NCBI GenBank assembly: GCA_049416425.1
Contig: JBMSHD010000012.1
Location: forward strand, 1 to 28,604
Direction of reading: 5' to 3'
DNA length: 28,604 nt
From: JBMSHD01 sp049416425
GTDB taxonomy: Bacteria; Pseudomonadota; Gammaproteobacteria; Francisellales; Francisellaceae
Part shown: in pieces, positions 9,892 to 18,282 of the stretch
How the letters are laid out: every line of letters starts with the position of its first letter
Position numbering within the stretch: the first letter of the stretch is position 1
The notes under the pieces: model-generated
Seen by the model: only the letters and a program-made list of their open reading frames with translations
Told to the model about the DNA's origin: nothing
Database searches by the model: none
Position numbers and translations under genes: made by a program

Positions 9892-10356
9892 TTATTCTTT
9901 TGGGCGTTGTGATTTTTTCCCGCTATAAAACGCGACAAGACCAAAAGCAACTCCCAAAATATAGAGAATTGGGCCTGACCAGGAGGCGATAACGGCTACT
10001 ATAGAGACCAGGTAGCCAGGTATAAGCAGGGCGTAGACAAAAGCAAGATCGGCGATGCCCAGCATGACAACCAGTATCCAGAAGCTGTATTTAACGTATC
10101 GGTTCTTGAAAATAAAGATAGCAAGAATGATCGCCAATAGACCATAGCCGGCAAGATCTATGCCGAAGTTAAGTGCTACGTGGCTCGCGACTTCCAATAA
10201 GCCACTGATTTTTTCTGGATTGTAGCCAAACATCGCCCACATCGAACCTGCGCCACTAGACCAATAGGGAATGGCAAGGCCTAATCCGGCATAGAGGTGC
10301 AAAATTCCCCATAGTATAAACATGATTGCACTTGTTTTGAGAGATTTGTTGTTCAT
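9892..10356 (-). CDS. Four-helix integral membrane protein of unknown function
   Basis: I do not recognise the family. The 154-residue product has four predicted membrane helices at about residues 9-30, 60-83, 90-115 and 119-145, short loops and a basic C-terminal tail (GKKSQRPKE), which suggests the C-terminus is cytoplasmic. The first loop is Gly/Trp/Tyr-rich (AIPYWSSGAGSMWAMFGYNP). The start is supported by GGAG seven bases before ATG. It lies 70 bases downstream of the giant lipoprotein gene on the same strand and may be co-transcribed with it; LysR follows 285 bases later. No catalytic or ligand motif is evident. Confidence 0.8.
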   Translation of the reverse strand: MNNKSLKTSAIMFILWGILHLYAGLGLAIPYWSSGAGSMWAMFGYNPEKISGLLEVASHVALNFGIDLAGYGLLAIILAIFIFKNRYVKYSFWILVVMLGIADLAFVYALLIPGYLVSIVAVIASWSGPILYILGVAFGLVAFYSGKKSQRPKE

Positions 10357-10368
10357 GGTTATTTCTCC

Positions 10369-10388
10369 GTTAGTTAGTTGGTTGGTTG
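10369..10388 (-). repeat. Tetranucleotide tract GTTA/GTTG x5
   Basis: Five tetramers in a row (two GTTA, three GTTG on +) sit immediately upstream of the ribosome site of the 154-residue membrane protein gene, in its likely leader. Imperfect short tracts like this can slip during replication, but the two unit types make it less prone to do so. Confidence 0.5.
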
Positions 10389-10426
10389 TTTATATACTTA
10401 TTGATTGTGTTTCTAGGGAATGATCT

Positions 10427-13400
10427 TTATGCAACGAAGGTAACTTTTTGTGAAAGATCACGATCATCATAACCTTTAAGAACATACGTAATATAATCAC
10501 CAGGTTGTAATGTAGATCCAGCCTTAAGGTACAGTATTGGGTAGCAGGTGTACTGATAAGTCATAACGTAAGTAGTACAGTTGCTAGGAAAAGTATCCAC
10601 AACAGCATTTGTCGCCTGGAAACTATAGCTCACAATTTGAGACTGAGTAGAGACAAAGGGCCAAGAGGAATTAATGTTATTAACGAGAGCAAAGGTGTAA
10701 TTGAGTTTATTGGCTTCAATTTTTGCAGTTATTGTTTGTAAAGCACCGCTGGCCGTTGGTTTCACGATATTAATAGGATCATTTATCAATGCCGTTGTTG
10801 CAGTGTTATAGCCATTTGGTAATACAAGTGATTTTTGAACATATCCCTGTATTCCTTTGAGTGCAACGGAATCTCCTGAGATTTGATATTGAGTGTCACT
10901 AGCTTTGGTCACGTTGTTTATCGTTATTGTATTAGTCTTATTACCTGATTTATCGTAAAGATACCAATAATTGCTCGAGTTTGATTTTATTAAAGTTAAT
11001 TTGCCTAATGGTAAGACTGGATCGCTAGAAATTCCATAGGTTGTGTATTTGAGGAGCGGTTCATTAACATTTGTCGTTGTTGCTGTGAGTATGGGTTTCG
11101 CCGAAATACTTGGGTAGTTGATCTGGCTGTTTGCAGAGCTAATAGCGACAAGGTGACTTGTGGCATTATCGGCCAATGCAGCACTGTTTTCGACCCTGTA
11201 TTGTTCAAAATTTGGATCAAATACCAGCTTGAATGTCGTAGAAGCTCCCGGTAATACTGATCCAGCACTCAGTGTCGACATGCTTGTTCTGACATAGGGT
11301 AGCAATGCCGCTGCGATTTCTACTTTTGGATTAAAAATCGTTTCATCGCTGTTATTGGTGATGGTAAGATTACTCTGATAGCCACCTTTTGGTGATAGAG
11401 ACAGACTACCAAGACTTGGCAATCTTGAGTCATTGCTGGCTACGATTTCGGGGTTGATATCCCTCACTACAGATCCATCACCGGTGAGTAGAGAGATTTT
11501 TCCTGGGAAAACACCCAGTGTGGTGCTGGTCAGGTTTAAGACCACTGAGCAACTAGAACCAGAAGCCATTTCACCATACGCGCAATCAGTGCTGGCTATG
11601 CTCAAGCCATCACCGGAAACAGCAATATCCGATAATGTTTTTACCTCGCCTGTGGCATTCATCACTTCCGCATCAATTTGTACGTTACCGCCTGAGACAA
11701 TGAAATCAGGAGCAGACGTCAAAACCACATTCAAATTTTTATACACGGGTGTAATGATCTGCGTCTTGTCATTGCGAAGATTAGTCTTTCCGGTGGCATT
11801 CGATGCACTCTTTAGCTTAAGGTCAAAGCTTGCATTATTAGCTGAATTTAAGACATCAAAATCAACGGTGCAATATAAACCTGGAGCAACGGCTTCTCCA
11901 GATAAACAGGTACTGGCGTCACTATTAACGGTTACTCCAGAAGGCAGATTAGCGGTATCAACATAGTCTGAGACGACTGTTGACGGCTGCCAATCAAAGT
12001 CACCATTATTTACAATGTCTACTGTTTGTGTATCGCTTTGATCTTCTGGTATGACAATATAGCTTACAGGAATATCGAGATCATTACTGTTAATCTGGTT
12101 ATCGATACTAACAGGCAAGTTGGTCTCAAATTCGTTATTGAGTTCATCCTGGTAAGCAATAGTGATGGAATCATCGGCTGTTGGGACTGTATTTGCAGCA
12201 ATAGTAAACGGCAGAGATATCGTCTCGTCACTGGCCAAACTAAGCGGTAATTCTTGCTTATTATTGTCATAGCTAACAGTGGGATTATTGGAGCTGACAC
12301 TGGTGATCATAAAGCCATGATTCGTCAGATTTTTTAAGCTGAGTTCAGCTGTTGGTGCTGAGTTGATCGTATTGTCATCAAATTGAAAGGGTGAGGCCGA
12401 TACGGTTAGTTTTGGTGCAAGCGTTTTACTGCTGGCTGAATCAATTGTGAGAACGCCCGTGGTTTCATTGTTTATAAGCTCATCATAATGGCTTAAGTAG
12501 GTATCAGTTGCTTCGGGCGTGTTGAGCAAGGTAAAGGTAAAGGTATGACTGTTTCCTGGCGATACTTGATTAATTTGTAGTGTCTCAAGATCTTCTGGTT
12601 TGACAATGCTTTTCAGCCAGTCAGCAAGCTTAAGCTGAACATTATTCATCGCCGAATTGCTGATATTTTCAAAAGAAACAGACGTTGTTATTCCCGGTGC
12701 CAGTTCAATATCGGATAACAGCTTGGGAGATTCAAGCAACTCACTGTTTGCATCAACCACATCAAACGTAACAGGGATCTCGAAATAGTAGTTATCGCCA
12801 CCACTTTGATTGATGAAATTGAAGGTTAATTCCGTATTAACCGTGCCCAATTGATCAGGTGTGTAGGTGCTATAAGCCGTACAAGAATTTCCTGCTTCAA
12901 GAATGGCATTATTTTGACAAGCATCACTTGGAGAGGTGTCCAAATTAAAGAGGGTATTGCCATTTAAAAAATCAGTTTGATAGGTGTTGTTCATCGCTTG
13001 GTGGCTGAAAAACTGACTTTTTTGGATGAACGGAATATCGCTTTTAACCAGGTATTGTGGAATTGAGGTTAAATTTGTCATGGCGATATCGGTATAGAAT
13101 AAATTTAACGCTTGTGTTTTAGGGGATTGTAGTTGCGGGCTTGTTATTGTTAAGGTTCTGCTGTTTTCTGTGCTTTGCGCCGGTGTATCAATAATCAATT
13201 CACATGAATCTCCTGGCAGCACTGGATTTCCAGAGAGGCAGCTTGAATTTTGATCGACGGTTAAATCAGGCTCACCTTCAAATGTAGAAATAGCATAATC
13301 GCTAGTCACGGTTGATGGTTTAAAAGCAAATTTAGCATCATTGGTCAGTGTGATGACATTTTTAAGATCAACATCGGAAAGAGCAGAGAGCTGGTTTGTA

Positions 13401-14578
13401 CTGATGTTGATAAGATCAGGGTCAATACTATTATCCACATTAAGCGGTATGGTGTTGGTGAATTTATTATTATTGGCATCACGAGAGACAATGACAATAT
13501 CGCCCGAGGTTGCGGTTGAAGCTAGAGAAATTTCTAATAACGCCTGCGAATTTTTCGCAATTGTTTGTCCTTCTTTGATATTAAGCGATACGCCATCGGG
13601 TTTTGTGATCGACTCTATGGTTAAGGAAGTCGATGTGGTATTGTCCAATGAAAGTGACATGGTTTGTAAGGGATCATCAAAACTGATTAATGTCTCATCG
13701 TTATCATTGATACTAATTGGGCTGGAGTAAACGTTTAATTCAGGAATAAATTTTTTTGAGTTGGCGGCTTGAATATAGAGCGTTTTGGACGTGAGATTAT
13801 TTTTTAAATCATCAAGAATGGCGCTATGATCTGCTTCCATTTTGGCATAATAATTACCGGAGAGTGTAAAACCTAAAGTAGCACTTTGTCCTTTATCCAG
13901 GTAGGGTATCTGGTCATTAAGAGCGCTGACATAGTCTTTTAGAGCATCGGGGATGGTGAGTGCCAGGTTGTTTAATCTGTCATTCGAGTTATTCTCGATC
14001 TCAATGTTCACCTGACCATTTGGTAATAGCGTTAGCGTGCTATCGAGTGCGGTTGGTGCATTTTCAAGTCTATCATCGTTACTGTCAACAAAGGACACAT
14101 AAAATGGAATCTCAATATGGGTATTGTTGCTAAAATTGACGATAAAATTATCTTTTAGATTGTCTTCAATATTATTGCTGTTAATAGAGAAATCAAAATC
14201 GCAGCTATCTCCAGCATTTAATGTTTTACCGTTACTGCCATTCCAGCAGGCATTTTCGGCGTCTTTGTTTGTTAGTGCAAATGTCGCTTTTTTATCAAAA
14301 GTCGGCATGTCAATTGAAGAGATTGTCACGGCTTTACTGGTGATGTTACTTACAGAAAAAGCATATTGTTCGGCATTGGTTGCCTCCAGTTGTACTGATG
14401 CCATCGCTGTTTTTCCTGTGGCAACATATTCCGGCATTGTTACTGATGTTTCTGTTGATACATTGACCGAAGTTTCATCGTTTGAATCACTTTCACCGCC
14501 ACCTCCACCTCCGCAGGCACTGAGTGACAGTGTTGTGATTAGGCAGACTGCCAGTCTGACTGTCTTTTTGATGTTCAT
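10427..14578 (-). CDS. Giant repeat-built surface lipoprotein (ASH/HYDIN-like cysteine-pair modules)
   Basis: A 1383-residue lipoprotein. The N-terminus is a lipoprotein signal with lipobox LSAC (Cys22), then a Gly6 linker and an acidic Ser/Asp stretch, typical of a flexible tether. The rest is Asn/Ser/Thr-rich and beta-rich. Cysteine pairs with the motif C-x(10-14)-C, mostly preceded by PG or AG, occur at 111/126, 447/459, 554/566, 891/903 and 999/1010. This is the form seen in ASH/HYDIN-like immunoglobulin-fold modules. The pairs and the sequence between them (VSFVDSNDDRLENAP, FDVVDANSELLESP, IVASNDSRLPSLGS) recur with a period of about 444 residues, giving about 2.4 copies. The last 200 residues differ and hold one further cysteine pair. 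The start has AAGGAAG upstream. No catalytic motif was seen; adhesion or an envelope scaffold is only a guess. Confidence 0.85.
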   Translation of the reverse strand: MNIKKTVRLAVCLITTLSLSACGGGGGGESDSNDETSVNVSTETSVTMPEYVATGKTAMASVQLEATNAEQYAFSVSNITSKAVTISSIDMPTFDKKATFALTNKDAENACWNGSNGKTLNAGDSCDFDFSINSNNIEDNLKDNFIVNFSNNTHIEIPFYVSFVDSNDDRLENAPTALDSTLTLLPNGQVNIEIENNSNDRLNNLALTIPDALKDYVSALNDQIPYLDKGQSATLGFTLSGNYYAKMEADHSAILDDLKNNLTSKTLYIQAANSKKFIPELNVYSSPISINDNDETLISFDDPLQTMSLSLDNTTSTSLTIESITKPDGVSLNIKEGQTIAKNSQALLEISLASTATSGDIVIVSRDANNNKFTNTIPLNVDNSIDPDLINISTNQLSALSDVDLKNVITLTNDAKFAFKPSTVTSDYAISTFEGEPDLTVDQNSSCLSGNPVLPGDSCELIIDTPAQSTENSRTLTITSPQLQSPKTQALNLFYTDIAMTNLTSIPQYLVKSDIPFIQKSQFFSHQAMNNTYQTDFLNGNTLFNLDTSPSDACQNNAILEAGNSCTAYSTYTPDQLGTVNTELTFNFINQSGGDNYYFEIPVTFDVVDANSELLESPKLLSDIELAPGITTSVSFENISNSAMNNVQLKLADWLKSIVKPEDLETLQINQVSPGNSHTFTFTLLNTPEATDTYLSHYDELINNETTGVLTIDSASSKTLAPKLTVSASPFQFDDNTINSAPTAELSLKNLTNHGFMITSVSSNNPTVSYDNNKQELPLSLASDETISLPFTIAANTVPTADDSITIAYQDELNNEFETNLPVSIDNQINSNDLDIPVSYIVIPEDQSDTQTVDIVNNGDFDWQPSTVVSDYVDTANLPSGVTVNSDASTCLSGEAVAPGLYCTVDFDVLNSANNASFDLKLKSASNATGKTNLRNDKTQIITPVYKNLNVVLTSAPDFIVSGGNVQIDAEVMNATGEVKTLSDIAVSGDGLSIASTDCAYGEMASGSSCSVVLNLTSTTLGVFPGKISLLTGDGSVVRDINPEIVASNDSRLPSLGSLSLSPKGGYQSNLTITNNSDETIFNPKVEIAAALLPYVRTSMSTLSAGSVLPGASTTFKLVFDPNFEQYRVENSAALADNATSHLVAISSANSQINYPSISAKPILTATTTNVNEPLLKYTTYGISSDPVLPLGKLTLIKSNSSNYWYLYDKSGNKTNTITINNVTKASDTQYQISGDSVALKGIQGYVQKSLVLPNGYNTATTALINDPINIVKPTASGALQTITAKIEANKLNYTFALVNNINSSWPFVSTQSQIVSYSFQATNAVVDTFPSNCTTYVMTYQYTCYPILYLKAGSTLQPGDYITYVLKGYDDRDLSQKVTFVA

Positions 14579-14820
14579 TTTTAACTTCCTTAATTTATAT
14601 AATAATATTTATTACAAATTTATATATATTAAAATATCCATATAGATGGAGCTTTATCATATTTTGTGCTTTAAAATTCAAATATGTTAAAGTACGCCTG
14701 AATTATACGAATAATTGAGTGATTTGTATTCATTTATGAGTATGATATAGATAAATAGAATAAAAAAATAAAAAATATTACAATTGAATCAATATTCTTA
14801 ATGGATCAAGATGCCTTTCA

Positions 14821-14835
14821 TAACGAAATTCGTTA
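14821..14835. promoter_or_regulatory. Inverted repeat upstream of the YggS gene
   Basis: TAACGAA-A-TTCGTTA has perfect 7-base arms around one base, 37 bases before the yggS start and within the divergent 294-base gap (14579-14872) between the giant lipoprotein and yggS. The gap is otherwise very AT-rich. This may be an operator for either gene; no partner regulator can be assigned. Confidence 0.3.
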
Positions 14836-14872
14836 AAATAATGGAATCGATGGTTAAGCGGCGAAATAAGTA

Positions 14873-15550
14873 ATGATGAAAGCGCGAATAGAGAAGATTC
14901 ATCAACAGATAAAAAATCAGCAAAATCAGGATCATGCTGTGCTGTTGATAGCCGTCAGTAAATTTCATGATGTCGAGAAGATAGCTGAAGCCTATGAGGC
15001 TGGTGTTCGTGATTTTGCTGAAAATTATGTTCAGGAAGCGGTGGCAAAAATCAAGAAATTACCCGAAGATAGTGTCTGGCATTTTATCGGCCATATTCAG
15101 TCGAATAAAACCAGGCTTATCGCCGAGTATTTTCATTGGGTGCATACGGTTTCAAGCATTAAAGTTGCCAGGCTTCTAAATCGTCATGCCGAAGTGCTGA
15201 ACAAGACGTTGTTTATCTGTCTTGAGATCAATGTCGATGAAGAGCCTCAAAAGTCAGGGATCAGCTTGCCACAGTCACAGGAAATTCATGATTTGGTAAG
15301 CTTTATCCTGGATCAATGCCCGAATCTGAAGTTAAGAGGGCTTATGTGCATCCTCGCCGATAGCAAAGATGAAGAGAGACAGCTTGAGAGTTTTAAAAAA
15401 CTGGCAAGGCTTAAATCCAGACTTGAAATCGATTTCTCCATTGAGCTCGATATGCTGTCGATGGGAATGAGCGGCGATTTTAAGCCGGCCGTTAAAGCCG
15501 GCAGTACCATGGTCAGGATTGGTACGGCAATTTTTGGGGCTCGAGGATAG
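14873..15550 (+). CDS. YggS/PROSC family pyridoxal-phosphate homeostasis protein
   Basis: Cytoplasmic PLP-binding protein with an alanine-racemase-like barrel but no known enzyme activity; the family buffers vitamin B6 and affects amino-acid pools. Seen: the PLP lysine in LLIAVSK (Lys30), FAENYVQEA, WHFIGHIQSNKT, the central LRGLMCI strand, and the C-terminal phosphate-binding LSMGMSGD with GSTMVRIGTAIFGAR. Length is 225 residues, usual for the family. Start: ATGATG at 14873/14876 with only a weak TAAG upstream, so either ATG is possible. In many gammaproteobacteria yggS neighbours pilT or proC; here it leads lapA and tsaD instead. Confidence 0.95.
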   Translation: MMKARIEKIHQQIKNQQNQDHAVLLIAVSKFHDVEKIAEAYEAGVRDFAENYVQEAVAKIKKLPEDSVWHFIGHIQSNKTRLIAEYFHWVHTVSSIKVARLLNRHAEVLNKTLFICLEINVDEEPQKSGISLPQSQEIHDLVSFILDQCPNLKLRGLMCILADSKDEERQLESFKKLARLKSRLEIDFSIELDMLSMGMSGDFKPAVKAGSTMVRIGTAIFGARG

Positions 15551-15675
15551 CAGATGATTTAAGCGGATTTATTCTTGGCGATTGAATGATGGGACAAAAC
15601 TCAGCTAGCCGGAGTGGTAATTCAATAGTTGGTGATATAAACTAAAGCACAGACTGATTTGTACAGGTGTTCTCA

Positions 15676-15903
15676 ATGAAAATATTCTGGTATGTAGTGG
15701 CGATTATTATTCTCATAATCGTGTGCGTGTTGTCGATACTGAATTCCCAGAGTGTGGTATTCAACTACATTATCGGCTCCTTTTCGGCACCTTTGATCGT
15801 ACCGGTGCTGATTGCCTTTATTTTTGGCATTATTGTCGGCAGCGTGATAATATGGTGCTCTTCAATCCGCAAGCGAAAGCGGGAAAATAAGCATACGATT
15901 TAA
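15676..15903 (+). CDS. LapA-domain (DUF1049) small inner-membrane protein
   Basis: Short inner-membrane protein of the LapA/YciS type, in which LapA works with LapB to control lipopolysaccharide synthesis. Two membrane helices at about residues 4-22 and 38-62 flank the family motif NSQSVVFNYIIGSF, followed by a basic tail (RKRKRENK). I place the start at ATG 15676, with AGGTG seven bases upstream, rather than the in-frame GTG at 15667. At 75 residues it is shorter than E. coli LapA (about 100) and lacks its cytoplasmic coiled coil. No lapB follows; tsaD starts 14 bases downstream, so the two are probably co-transcribed. Confidence 0.82.
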   Translation: MKIFWYVVAIIILIIVCVLSILNSQSVVFNYIIGSFSAPLIVPVLIAFIFGIIVGSVIIWCSSIRKRKRENKHTI

Positions 15904-15917
15904 TCAAAGGTTGACAG

Positions 15918-16934
15918 ATGATTGTGTTGGGGATAGAAACCTCGTGTGATGAAACGGGGGTGGCGATTTATGATAATCACCATAAGCGGCTTTTGGCCAA
16001 TGCACTTTACAGCCAGGTTGATCTGCATGCGCAATATGGCGGTGTGGTGCCGGAGTTGGCCAGTCGTGATCATGTGGCTAAGTTGACGCCGCTGGTCGAT
16101 GAGGCTTTAGCAGAAGCAGGTATTGGGCTTAGCGATATCGATGCCGTGGCGTATACGGCGATGCCAGGGCTTGTCGGTGCCTTGATGGTTGGCGCCGCCT
16201 ATGCTAAGACGCTGGCTTATATGCTGGATATCGATGCTGTTGCCGTCCATCACCTAGAGGGACATTTACTGGCACCATTGTTAAGCGAAGATGCCGTTCC
16301 TGCTTATCCTTATGTGGCTTTACTGGTTTCAGGCGGCCATACACAACTCATCGAAGTGAAGGGTTTTGGAGATTATACCCTGCTGGGTGAATCGATTGAT
16401 GATGCCGCTGGCGAGGCTTTTGATAAGACGGCAAAGTTGCTGGGGCTGCCTTATCCGGGAGGGCCGCATCTGGCAAAACTGGCAGAGAGTGGGGATGAGA
16501 AGCGTTTTGAATTTCCGCACCCGATGTGTGATCGTCCAGGGCTTGATTTTAGTTTTTCAGGGCTGAAAACGGCGGTGTTAAATACCTGGCAGCAACAGCC
16601 GATTCAGGATGAGAAAACGAAAGCCGATATTGCCGCCGGTTTCCAGTTAGCGGTTATCGATACCATTTTAATTAAACTAAAGCGAGCATTAAAGCAGACT
16701 GGATGCAAGAATTTAGTCGTTGCCGGCGGTGTCAGTGCTAATCAATTATTGAGAGAACGTCTACAAACGCTATCACGGCAATATGACTGGCAGGTTTACT
16801 ATCCGCCGTTGGCCTATTGTACGGATAATGGCGCCATGATTGCCATCGCCGGAGCCTGTCGTCTTCAGCATGGTTTTAAGGATAATAATCGTGCCATTCT
16901 TGTCAAACCGCGCTCGCCGATTACCGAGTTATAA
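15918..16934 (+). CDS. tsaD: tRNA N6-threonylcarbamoyladenosine (t6A37) transferase subunit TsaD
   Basis: Transfers the threonylcarbamoyl group to A37 of ANN-decoding tRNAs, together with TsaB and TsaE. The actin-like ATPase fold is evident: N-terminal GIETSCDETGVAIYD, the metal-binding HLEGH (His112, His116), the nucleotide loop LLVSGGHTQLIEV, DDAAGEAFDKTAKLLGLPYP, FSFSGLKTAV, VAGGVSAN, and CTDNGAMIA near the C-terminus. Length is 338 residues, as expected. AAAGG precedes ATG. It follows lapA by 14 bases and is followed by the rpsT leader. In E. coli tsaD lies beside rpsU; here it is next to another small ribosomal gene, rpsT. Confidence 0.98.
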   Translation: MIVLGIETSCDETGVAIYDNHHKRLLANALYSQVDLHAQYGGVVPELASRDHVAKLTPLVDEALAEAGIGLSDIDAVAYTAMPGLVGALMVGAAYAKTLAYMLDIDAVAVHHLEGHLLAPLLSEDAVPAYPYVALLVSGGHTQLIEVKGFGDYTLLGESIDDAAGEAFDKTAKLLGLPYPGGPHLAKLAESGDEKRFEFPHPMCDRPGLDFSFSGLKTAVLNTWQQQPIQDEKTKADIAAGFQLAVIDTILIKLKRALKQTGCKNLVVAGGVSANQLLRERLQTLSRQYDWQVYYPPLAYCTDNGAMIAIAGACRLQHGFKDNNRAILVKPRSPITEL

Positions 16935-17074
16935 GTGATGGTAAAACGAGACCGAAAAAATTAGCGGTTTTCCCGTCGTTGTGATACAATGCCGTCGTTA
17001 AAGCATTCTTCCTCTCTAAACTATGCTTGGATTTTTCAGGTTCGGTCAAGCGTTTTGATCGGGCTTGGTAATGG

Positions 17075-17103
17075 TTGACATTTTGTCCAAGAGACGGCAA
17101 AAT
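17075..17103 (+). promoter_or_regulatory. Promoter for rpsT
   Basis: TTGACA (17075-17080), a 17-base spacer, then CAAAAT (17098-17103). This predicts a transcript start about 45 bases before the TTG start codon. A further possible -10 (TACAAT, 16985-16990) upstream could be a second promoter; E. coli rpsT likewise has two. Confidence 0.55.
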
Positions 17104-17154
17104 GGCACAGTTTTGAATTTTGTTGATTATTAAAGTTAAAAATGGAGAATAACA

Positions 17155-17430
17155 TTGGCTAATACCAGACAAGCTAAAAAGCGCGTAAGACAGGCTGAGA
17201 AGCGTCGTCAACACAATATGTCTCGTCGTTCAATGATGAGAACGTTCATGAAAAAAACCATCAAGGCGATTGAGGCCCATGATGTGGAGGCAGCAAGAGC
17301 AGCCTTTGCCCGTCTGGAACCAGTTTTGGATCGCTACTCGGTAAAAGGTTTGATTCATAAGAACAAAGCGGCGCGTCATAAAAGTCGCCTAAGCGCCAAG
17401 ATTAAAGCACTGGCCACAGCGGCGGCATAA
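17155..17430 (+). CDS. rpsT: 30S ribosomal protein S20
   Basis: Primary 16S rRNA-binding protein of the small subunit. The 91-residue product is strongly basic and helical with all S20 hallmarks: MANTRQAKKRVRQAEKRR, SRRSMMRTFMKK, and the conserved KGLIHKNKAARHKSRL. The start codon is TTG, with GGAG eight bases upstream. E. coli rpsT also starts with UUG, where the weak start takes part in feedback control by S20, so similar autoregulation is likely here. It has its own promoter and a terminator downstream. Confidence 0.98.
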   Translation: MANTRQAKKRVRQAEKRRQHNMSRRSMMRTFMKKTIKAIEAHDVEAARAAFARLEPVLDRYSVKGLIHKNKAARHKSRLSAKIKALATAAA

Positions 17431-17507
17431 TCGTCAGGATTTTTCTGGTGTTATCTGGCTTTTAGCCTCGTGATTAATCGGATTGACGTCAGCGATTAAA
17501 TGAATTG

Positions 17508-17540
17508 AAAAGCTCTCTTTTATGAGGGCTTTTTTATTTT
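17508..17540 (+). terminator. Rho-independent terminator after rpsT
   Basis: A 9-base stem (AAAGCTCTC with GAGGGCTTT, one G-U pair) around a 6-base loop, followed by a T-rich run. It lies 78 bases after the rpsT stop and 48 bases before def. Confidence 0.75.
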
Positions 17541-17587
17541 GGGATTTATGTTAAAATTCAACCAGTTTAACTAAAGCAGCAGAGACC

Positions 17588-18103
17588 ATGGCACTACTTG
17601 ATGTACTGAAATATCCTCATCCTTTTTTAAAGAAAATGGCTAAAGCTGTCGAGCTCAATGAGATCAATGATGCGTTGAGACAGACGATAGCCGATATGTT
17701 TGAAACCATGTATGCCAACAATGGCGGTGGTTTGGCGGCGACTCAGGTTGGAATTGGAAAACGCTTCTTCATCATGGATGGCTCCGAGAATAAAGATGAG
17801 AAAATCGTGGTGATCAATCCTGAGATTATTGAGAAAAAAGGGGAGATCTACGAAGAAGAAGGTTGTTTGTCTTTTCCTGGCGTTTACGCCAAAGTCAGGC
17901 GTGCCGAGTGGGTGAAGCTTCAAGCCTTGAATGAACAGGGTGCGTCTTTTATTATCGAGACGGATGGCTACCTTGGGCGCTGCATTCAGCATGAGTTGGA
18001 TCACTTAAATGGCGTGACTTTTTTTGATCATTTGTCGCCGGTGAAGCGCCAGATGATTGAGAAGAAGTATAAAAAATATATGAAGGAGCATGAGCAGGCA
18101 TAG
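17588..18103 (+). CDS. def: Peptide deformylase
   Basis: Metalloenzyme that removes the formyl group from the N-terminal methionine of new proteins. All three motifs are present: GGGLAATQVG (residues 46-55), EGCLS (metal ligand Cys93) and QHELDH (His135, catalytic Glu136, His139). The 171 residues match the usual length, and the EEEGCLSFPG form fits type 1 enzymes. The ribosome site is weak (AGAGA). In many bacteria def sits with fmt; here it stands between rpsT, past a terminator, and hemH, so it is probably transcribed on its own. Confidence 0.97.
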   Translation: MALLDVLKYPHPFLKKMAKAVELNEINDALRQTIADMFETMYANNGGGLAATQVGIGKRFFIMDGSENKDEKIVVINPEIIEKKGEIYEEEGCLSFPGVYAKVRRAEWVKLQALNEQGASFIIETDGYLGRCIQHELDHLNGVTFFDHLSPVKRQMIEKKYKKYMKEHEQA

Positions 18104-18154
18104 AGTGATGCTTGCATCTCATTCGTTTATCCTCTGTCATAAATCTTTTGAATT

Positions 18155-18214
18155 GGGGGAGGTTAGGTGGGGTTGGATGAATTATCGTTTTCTACGAATC
18201 GCGCTATAAAGAGC
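18155..18214 (+). repeat. Right-end fragment of the GGGGTT repeat family
   Basis: About 60 bases closely matching the right end of the element at 21326-21531: the GGAGGTTAGGTGGGGTT end, a degenerate spacer (GATGAA...CGAAT), and the outer end (GCTATAAAGAGC). The left half is absent. It lies in the 179-base gap between def and hemH, just upstream of the hemH promoter. Confidence 0.65.
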
Positions 18215-18222
18215 TTTTAGAA

Positions 18223-18251
18223 TTGCGGCAGGGTGTTTTGCTGCTTATAAT
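18223..18251 (+). promoter_or_regulatory. Promoter for hemH
   Basis: TTGCGG (18223-18228), a 17-base spacer and a perfect TATAAT (18246-18251), 31 bases before the hemH ATG. It begins nine bases after the end of the repeat fragment. Confidence 0.55.
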
Positions 18252-18282
18252 GGAGGCATTGCCACAATAAGATCGAACTGCC

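Noticed and set aside
13341..13730. Open frame of 129 residues on + inside the giant lipoprotein gene.
   Set aside because: It is a shadow of the lipoprotein on the other strand with no ribosome site, and the strong repeats belong to the minus-strand frame.
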